NCBI GenBank assembly: GCA_964348615.1
Contig: CAYGDE010000018.1
Location: 1 to 13,196, forward strand
Origin: DATIHT01 sp964348615
GTDB lineage: Bacteria > Patescibacteriota > Microgenomatia > Curtissbacterales > GWA2-41-24
Length of the DNA: 13,196 bases
Direction: 5' to 3'
Position numbers and translations under genes: made by a program. The notes beneath the pieces were generated by a model that had not been told where the DNA came from, made no database searches, and was given only the letters and a program-made list of their open reading frames with translations. Positions 5,419 to 10,588 of this stretch are shown piece after piece (the first letter of the stretch is position 1; each line of letters opens with the position of its first letter).

Positions 5419-6951
5419 ATGAATCTAAGAATAATCCCGCAAAAACTTGCAAAAATTATAAAAAAAGATCCCCTTTTCTCCTCACTTGTTCTTTTAATAA
5501 TTGCCATAGCTATCTTTTTTAGAACCTACAATTACCTAGACCGAATCTACCTAATTGCCGACAATTCCCGCGATGTCCAAATCGCAACCTATGCCAAAGA
5601 CCATCTTTTGGTACCTCCAATCGGCCAATTTTCCTCAGCAGGTCCATTTTTCTATGGCCCTTGGTACTACTGGTTTTTAGAAGCGGTAAGTCTTATACCT
5701 TTTGGTCTTCTAACCCATTGGCTGGCCATCACAACAATTTACTTCCTATTTATTTATCTAATATATTGGGTAGGCTCAAAGATCGAAAACAAATGGCTCG
5801 GACTCTTGTGTGCCGCCTTTGCAGCTATTTCCCCCGCTCAAATCAACTTTTCTACAAGTGTTTGGAATCCGGCAATTATTCCAATTTTAACCCTGACCAC
5901 AATAATTCTTCTTTTTAAATTCGTCCAAAGGGGAAAACCCATCTATATTTTGCTTTTAAGCTTTGTTTGTTCACTTGCTTTTACCATTCACTTTCAGTCT
6001 ATATTAATCCTACCAACTATTCTGGTTGCACTCTTTTCCCAAAAGACTAAACTAAAAGTCTTTTTCCTAAATTTATTTTTAGTCTTTTTGGGTTTTTTAA
6101 TCCCTCTTTTGCCTCTTATCTACTTCGATATTAAACATGAATGGTATAACGCAAAAAGCCTGTTTATATATCTGGCAATCGACCAGTATTCAATTTGGGT
6201 TCCCAATCGCTGGTTAACATATACAACCAGCTACTGGCCCGAAGCCTGGGCCTACATAATAGGAGGAAGCAAATTGATATCGGGAGTAATAATTTTTACC
6301 CTTGGCTTACTTACATTATCTAAATTAAAATCCTTTTCGAAAAACCGTCTTTTTCTCTTACTGGCAATCACTTTTGCATTTGAAGTCTTGCTCTACAGAT
6401 ATTATCGCGGCCCAAGATTTATCTACTACAGCCTATTTGCCCACCCATACATATTAATTCTTACCGGATATTTAACCTTCCAATTAATAAAGCTAAACAA
6501 AGCTGCAGGCTTCTTCATACTTATAGCAATAAGCATCTTCACCTTAAACGTCGCATTACAAGACTTAAAAGACAGAGGTGTAACTTTGAAAGAATTAACA
6601 TCACTTAAAAATGAAATTTATAAAAACTACCCGAGTGCAAGCTTTGATATATATGGCTGTCAATTTAATGCCGAAACAGTAAGCCATCCACTTGCGCTTC
6701 TTATGTACAAAGACGGAAGAAATTCAACAAAAGGCACAAAAATTGGCGTTTGTGAAAGTAATAACGATCTTACATGGACAGAAATTAGCGACAAAGACTT
6801 AGACAGAGAAAAGCCTTTTTGGTATAACAGAACAACAGAAAGGGTTTATTTTGACGCCCAAGAATGGTGGCGAAAAAAGCAACCTCAAAAAAGCGACTTT
6901 ATCAAATTCCTGAAGGAAAAACTTTCACCCAAATGTTATCCGCATTGTTAA
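5419..6951 (+). CDS. Polytopic GT-C glycosyltransferase (ArnT/PMT-like)
   Basis: This 510-residue integral membrane protein has about 10-12 hydrophobic helices between residues 20 and 390 and a soluble C-terminal part of about 120 residues. The first outer loop after helix 1 has IADNSRDVQIA (D48, R51, D52), matching the acidic loop motif of GT-C enzymes of the ArnT/PMT (GT39/GT83) type. GPFFYGPWYYW (75-85) is also typical of the family. Such enzymes use polyprenyl-phosphate sugars and glycosylate lipids or proteins on the outer face of the membrane; donor and acceptor are unknown here. It leads a plus-strand operon and overlaps the first cysteine-rich paralogue by 19 nt. Because the genes that follow encode secreted proteins, a role in modifying them is plausible, though this is an inference. 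Confidence 0.8.
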   Translation: MNLRIIPQKLAKIIKKDPLFSSLVLLIIAIAIFFRTYNYLDRIYLIADNSRDVQIATYAKDHLLVPPIGQFSSAGPFFYGPWYYWFLEAVSLIPFGLLTHWLAITTIYFLFIYLIYWVGSKIENKWLGLLCAAFAAISPAQINFSTSVWNPAIIPILTLTTIILLFKFVQRGKPIYILLLSFVCSLAFTIHFQSILILPTILVALFSQKTKLKVFFLNLFLVFLGFLIPLLPLIYFDIKHEWYNAKSLFIYLAIDQYSIWVPNRWLTYTTSYWPEAWAYIIGGSKLISGVIIFTLGLLTLSKLKSFSKNRLFLLLAITFAFEVLLYRYYRGPRFIYYSLFAHPYILILTGYLTFQLIKLNKAAGFFILIAISIFTLNVALQDLKDRGVTLKELTSLKNEIYKNYPSASFDIYGCQFNAETVSHPLALLMYKDGRNSTKGTKIGVCESNNDLTWTEISDKDLDREKPFWYNRTTERVYFDAQEWWRKKQPQKSDFIKFLKEKLSPKCYPHC

Positions 6952-8117
6952 AACCAAAAGCATCAAAGTTATTTTTACTAGGCATCATATTGTTATTAGC
7001 TGTTTTTCTATTACCCAATAAAATTCCAAAAAAAAATCAGCAAATTGATCCTCAATCAGTCCAGACAATAAGACAAATTGCCAAAAATATCAATGAAGCG
7101 TGTACCATGGCAAATGCCCAGTGTTATCAACAAAAAATAACTCAAGATTTACTTAATAAATACCCCACGTATCAAATACTTGAAGCAATTTATGATTATG
7201 ACACCTATTTTTCCTGCCATGCGTTCACCCATTTTTTGGGAAGGGCCTTATATCAAGAAACTCAAAGTATCCCCGACGCTTATTCACAAATTAACTTCAC
7301 CTGCCATGGCGGTTCCTATCACGGTGTAATTGAAGCTTATTTGGAAAGAAGCAATTGGCAAAAAAATCCAAAAGATATTAATTTAGAAAGCGTCTGCCAA
7401 GATTCAAAAACAAAAACAGACAAAAATCCCCAAGCAGTCTTCCAGGAATGTCTGCACGGTTTTGGACATGCCTTTATGTTTGTTACCAATTCAGATCTAC
7501 CCCAATCACTACTTCTTTGCGACCAACTAAAAAAAGAGCTTCAAGAAATTTGTTGGGGCGGCGCATTGATGGAAAACTCCACAAGCTCTACTAATCTTGA
7601 CCATCCGACACAGTGGTTGAAAAAAGACGATAAATTTTTTCCCTGTACTATTCTTTCTGAAAAATATCTTAACCAATGCTATTTCTACCAAGCAAACTAC
7701 CTCATTATGACTACAAACTACGATTTCCAAAAAGTCTTTGAGGATTGCTACACGTTGGTAGAAAGCGAACTAAACTATTGCATAATGGGTATTGGGGCAA
7801 TACTTGCTTCAGTTAGCAATGAACAAGGTATCAAAAAGGCCGCCGAAGTTTGCGCTATTGGTAAAGAATCTGTCCAGACAATCTGCATCGAAGGAGCTGT
7901 TCCCTCTTTAATGCAAAGACACGGAGGAGAAATGTCAAAAATAATTGAGTTTTGTAAAAGCGTCACATCTCACCTCCAAGAACATTGTTTTGCGAAACTT
8001 GGCAAAATTTCAAAAAACTGGCATACTCAAGAACAGCTGGAAAAGCTGTGCCAAAATGCTGACATTTATAAAGACACCTGTCTGGACAGATCCAATATTA
8101 AACTTCTATATAATTAA
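6933..8117 (+). CDS. Cys/His-rich membrane-anchored repeat protein, paralogue 1
   Basis: I do not recognise the family. From the ATG at 6933 the protein has 394 residues: a short basic tail, one transmembrane helix (about 12-28), then an extracytoplasmic region. Motifs shared with the next two genes are H96-x3-H100-x2-G, HG-x2-EA (H130, E134), C173-x-H175-x2-GH179, C207-x2-G-x2-ME214 and PC-x8-Y-x2-QC near 237-249. The region is an array of about eight segments, each with a cysteine pair roughly 9-20 residues apart, for example CDQLKKELQEIC and CAIGKESVQTIC; these look like alpha-hairpins closed by disulfides. Conserved His, Glu and Cys suggest a metal site, which is inferred. An ATG at 6864 would add 23 residues but overlap the upstream gene by 88 nt without a ribosome binding site, and the paralogues place the membrane helix right at the N-terminus, so I favour 6933. 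Confidence 0.75.
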   Translation: MLSALLKPKASKLFLLGIILLLAVFLLPNKIPKKNQQIDPQSVQTIRQIAKNINEACTMANAQCYQQKITQDLLNKYPTYQILEAIYDYDTYFSCHAFTHFLGRALYQETQSIPDAYSQINFTCHGGSYHGVIEAYLERSNWQKNPKDINLESVCQDSKTKTDKNPQAVFQECLHGFGHAFMFVTNSDLPQSLLLCDQLKKELQEICWGGALMENSTSSTNLDHPTQWLKKDDKFFPCTILSEKYLNQCYFYQANYLIMTTNYDFQKVFEDCYTLVESELNYCIMGIGAILASVSNEQGIKKAAEVCAIGKESVQTICIEGAVPSLMQRHGGEMSKIIEFCKSVTSHLQEHCFAKLGKISKNWHTQEQLEKLCQNADIYKDTCLDRSNIKLLYN

Positions 8118-9292
8118 TGACCAAAAGTAAAATATTCGAGTTTTTACAAATTCCGGCAACAATTATTGGTATTTGTACAATAATTACAATTCTCTTTTTT
8201 GTGTTCACAAAAATTAATATCCCAACATTTCAAAAAACAAATGTCCAAACTCCAACTGCAGCATATACCCAAGAAGAAGTCCCAGAACTTAAAGAAATTT
8301 TAGGGCCTATTCAAAAAATAAGGTTAGAAGCAGCTCGAAAGCTAGTTGAAAGGGTTGGAGTTGAACAAGCCCTTGAAATCTTAGAGCACTCCGACCTGCC
8401 CCACACAGGAGAAGGCCATCTCGTTGTTCACCAAGTTGGATTTTATGCGTATCAACATTACGGCCTCGAATCGATCCTTCATTGTAAAGACTATTTTCTG
8501 CAAGCCTGTTACCATGGTGCAATTATCGAGGCTGCATCAAAAGGCGGTTTCGATGAAATTGCAAAAATGGCCGACACATGCAAACCTGGTGGGCCGGTTA
8601 GATATTTCCAGTGCAATCATGCAGCAGGCCACGCCATTCTCGCCATTTGGAATTACGACTTAGAAAGTTCCTTAAAAACTTGTGATGACCTTTTTGAAAA
8701 AGAAACGAGCACATACCCTGAAGCCCTTACTTCTTGTCATAACGGGGCTTTTATGGAAAATCTATTTGGCGTACACGACTGGGGCACAGAAAAATCCCCC
8801 AAACTTGATTGGATCTCAGACAAAGACCCCTACTTTCCTTGCAATGCTTTTGACGGAAAATACCAAAAAGGCTGTTGGTTAAACCAAGCAGCAAGAATCT
8901 ATCAGATGGAAGGCGGCGATATTGTCAAAACTGCAAGGCTCTGTGAACAAATAAAAAACAATCAATATGTTACCTGGTGTATAGACAACCTCGCAAGGCA
9001 GATTCATGCCCTTACCAATGGTCAAGCCCAACAAGTCTTCAATATGTGCTCGGCAATAGGGCAATATTGGAAGGAAAATTGCATTGTCATAAACGCCGGA
9101 TCTTTTTACTCTGTAGGAGATTTTAAAACCTCACTTTCCATTTGCCAACAAATTGCTCCAATTGCACAAAATCAATGTTTTGAACAATTAAAAAGCCAAA
9201 TTGTAGGCGACAATGTCGAATCAAAGATAAAAAAAGATCGCTGCTCTCAAATTGGAGGCAACTATGCAAAAAACTGTCTTTCACAAATTTAA
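8117..9292 (+). CDS. Cys/His-rich membrane-anchored repeat protein, paralogue 2
   Basis: This 391-residue protein starts in a TAATG overlap with paralogue 1 and has no ribosome binding site, so translation is probably coupled. One transmembrane helix (about 12-30) is followed by a Thr/Pro-containing linker and the shared domain: H101-x3-H105-x-VG, C131-Y-H133-G-x3-E138-A, C166-N-H168-AAGH172, C207-HNGAFME214 and PC242...C253. About eight cysteine-paired segments follow one another (for example CSAIGQYWKENC, CQQIAPIAQNQC, CSQIGGNYAKNC), the last reaching the C-terminus. Compared with paralogue 1 the helical repeats are equally regular, but overall identity looks low outside the motifs, implying an old duplication. 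The cysteines point to oxidative folding outside the cytoplasm. There is no heme CxxCH motif. Confidence 0.75.
   Translation: MTKSKIFEFLQIPATIIGICTIITILFFVFTKINIPTFQKTNVQTPTAAYTQEEVPELKEILGPIQKIRLEAARKLVERVGVEQALEILEHSDLPHTGEGHLVVHQVGFYAYQHYGLESILHCKDYFLQACYHGAIIEAASKGGFDEIAKMADTCKPGGPVRYFQCNHAAGHAILAIWNYDLESSLKTCDDLFEKETSTYPEALTSCHNGAFMENLFGVHDWGTEKSPKLDWISDKDPYFPCNAFDGKYQKGCWLNQAARIYQMEGGDIVKTARLCEQIKNNQYVTWCIDNLARQIHALTNGQAQQVFNMCSAIGQYWKENCIVINAGSFYSVGDFKTSLSICQQIAPIAQNQCFEQLKSQIVGDNVESKIKKDRCSQIGGNYAKNCLSQI
9254..9258 (+). promoter_or_regulatory. Shine-Dalgarno GGAGG deciding the paralogue 3 start
   Basis: GGAGG lies inside the 3' end of paralogue 2, with a 5-nt spacing to the ATG at 9264. 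It supports independent initiation of paralogue 3 and rejects the upstream TTG. Confidence 0.7.
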
Positions 9293-10307
9293 ATCATTCA
9301 TCGTCAATTTTTGGCTTCCGACCGTACTCACCCTAACCGCGATGGGGTTTATCACTTATTTACAGCTAAACCGCGTATACGAAAAAAAGCTAGACACGAA
9401 AATTTTTGAAAAAAAAGATTTTCAAGCTTTTGAAAAATACACCAAGAAAAATGGTGCACAAAATGCCTATCAAGCATTAAAGAACTACTTTAAAAACAAT
9501 GACCCCCAAGCCCACGACTTTGCTCATGTGGTTGGCATCGTCAACTATGAAAAAAATGGCGAGAGCGGCCTGGGTATCTGCGATACTGCCTACAATTATG
9601 GCTGCACCCATGGTTTTATCGAAGCGTACTTGGCCAAAAATGGCATAGACTTAGTTGGCAAAATCGAAAATAGTTGTCAAGAGCTGGGACCACTGCACGC
9701 TCCTTCGTGTCTTCATGGCATAGGACATGGTCTAATGATGAACGCTTCCTATATACTCGGTTCCGCTCTTGAAAATTGCCAAAAACTCCAAGAATCCTCG
9801 TGGATTTATTGTTTTGATGGCGTTTTTATGGAAAGAATAGTGGGCTCAATGCAGGACTCTGCCGACAAACTTCAGATAAATACCCAAAACTTAGATGAAC
9901 CCTGTAAGTCTCTTGAACAAATGTACCAAGACCAGTGCTGGCGCAATCAAGTAACACTTTGGTTTCAGTTTTTCACCAACCAACCAGAAAAAGTTTTGCA
10001 AAAGTGTACAGGACTAGATCAAATTTACCAACAAACTTGTTTCGAAAGCACTGGACTCATCAATGTTATGAACCATCATGATGATATTAGCGGTCTGCTT
10101 TCTGCTTGTTCTCTATCCGAAAACAATCTAATTGATTCTTGCTTAATTGGAGAATTAAAAGAACTGCTTTTTGAAGGCCAAAACCCTCAAGTTGCAAAAA
10201 GTTTATGTGGTTATGTATCAAGTGCAAATTCTCAAAGTTGTGCCGATTTATTTAACCAATTATTTTCCGAATATCAAAAGCGCTTCGGTCAAAAACAAGT
10301 AATTTAA
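9264..10307 (+). CDS. Cys/His-rich membrane-anchored repeat protein, paralogue 3
   Basis: This 347-residue protein starts from the ATG at 9264, chosen because GGAGG at 9254-9258 lies 5 nt upstream; the longer TTG reading from 9252 would swallow that site. The start overlaps the end of paralogue 2 by 29 nt. One transmembrane helix (about 16-34) is followed by a charged segment and the family domain: H84-x3-H88-x-VG, C114-TH116-GFIE120-A, C149-LH151-GIGH155, C183-FDGVFME190 and the EPC...QC pair. About seven cysteine-paired segments are visible (for example CQKLQESSWIYC, CTGLDQIYQQTC, CGYVSSANSQSC). It is the shortest of the three. It closes the operon; a new promoter begins 9 nt after its stop. 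Confidence 0.75.
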   Translation: MQKTVFHKFKSFIVNFWLPTVLTLTAMGFITYLQLNRVYEKKLDTKIFEKKDFQAFEKYTKKNGAQNAYQALKNYFKNNDPQAHDFAHVVGIVNYEKNGESGLGICDTAYNYGCTHGFIEAYLAKNGIDLVGKIENSCQELGPLHAPSCLHGIGHGLMMNASYILGSALENCQKLQESSWIYCFDGVFMERIVGSMQDSADKLQINTQNLDEPCKSLEQMYQDQCWRNQVTLWFQFFTNQPEKVLQKCTGLDQIYQQTCFESTGLINVMNHHDDISGLLSACSLSENNLIDSCLIGELKELLFEGQNPQVAKSLCGYVSSANSQSCADLFNQLFSEYQKRFGQKQVI

Positions 10308-10316
10308 TTGTGACAC

Positions 10317-10345
10317 TTGACAAGGTTTTTCCGTTGTCCTAATAA
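10317..10345 (+). promoter_or_regulatory. Promoter of the NPF protein / giant secreted protein unit
   Basis: A consensus -35 TTGACA (10317-10322), a 17-bp spacer and TAATAA (10340-10345). The predicted start of transcription, 7 nt after the -10, is the A of the ATG at 10352, so the message would be leaderless. No Shine-Dalgarno is present. Confidence 0.7.
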
Positions 10346-10351
10346 TAAAAT

Positions 10352-10588
10352 ATGTCCTTTAAAAAAGGTTTTGTTCATCACCTTTTTTTATACTTAATTT
10401 TAATAATCATCTTCGCAGTCCCAATCATATACTTCTTAATGTCCAAAGGTTACCTCAAAAAACCTTCATTTTTACCAACTAAAAAGCCCGCTGTTGAACT
10501 GAAAACCGAATACAAAAATCCATTTACAAAAGAAGCCCAGTACGTTAATCCATTCAACGAGTTTAAAAACCCGTTCAACAATTTATGA
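10352..10588 (+). CDS. Small single-span membrane protein with NPF repeats
   Basis: This 78-residue protein has a short basic N-terminus (MSFKKGF), one transmembrane helix (about 10-30) and a tail of about 45 residues. The tail ends in three evenly placed NPF phrases, YKNPFTKEAQYVNPFNEFKNPFNNL region, at residues 54, 66 and 73. The helix followed by KGYLKK leaves topology ambiguous; the positive charge on both sides does not decide it. I do not recognise a family. Its TGA overlaps the ATG of the giant secreted protein (ATGA), so the two are co-translated and likely act together, perhaps with the small protein as an anchor, chaperone or export partner. It has its own consensus promoter with a leaderless start. 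Confidence 0.75.
   Translation: MSFKKGFVHHLFLYLILIIIFAVPIIYFLMSKGYLKKPSFLPTKKPAVELKTEYKNPFTKEAQYVNPFNEFKNPFNNL

Noticed and set aside
6864..6932. Upstream ATG for paralogue 1
   Set aside because: It requires an 88-nt overlap with the glycosyltransferase gene and no ribosome binding site is seen. The membrane-helix position in the other two paralogues fits the ATG at 6933 better, though this is not decisive.
9252..9263. TTG start for paralogue 3
   Set aside because: The GGAGG at 9254-9258 would lie inside the gene; it is correctly spaced for the ATG at 9264.
6933..10307. Multiheme cytochrome family
   Set aside because: There are many Cys and His, but no CxxCH heme c motif in any of the three proteins.
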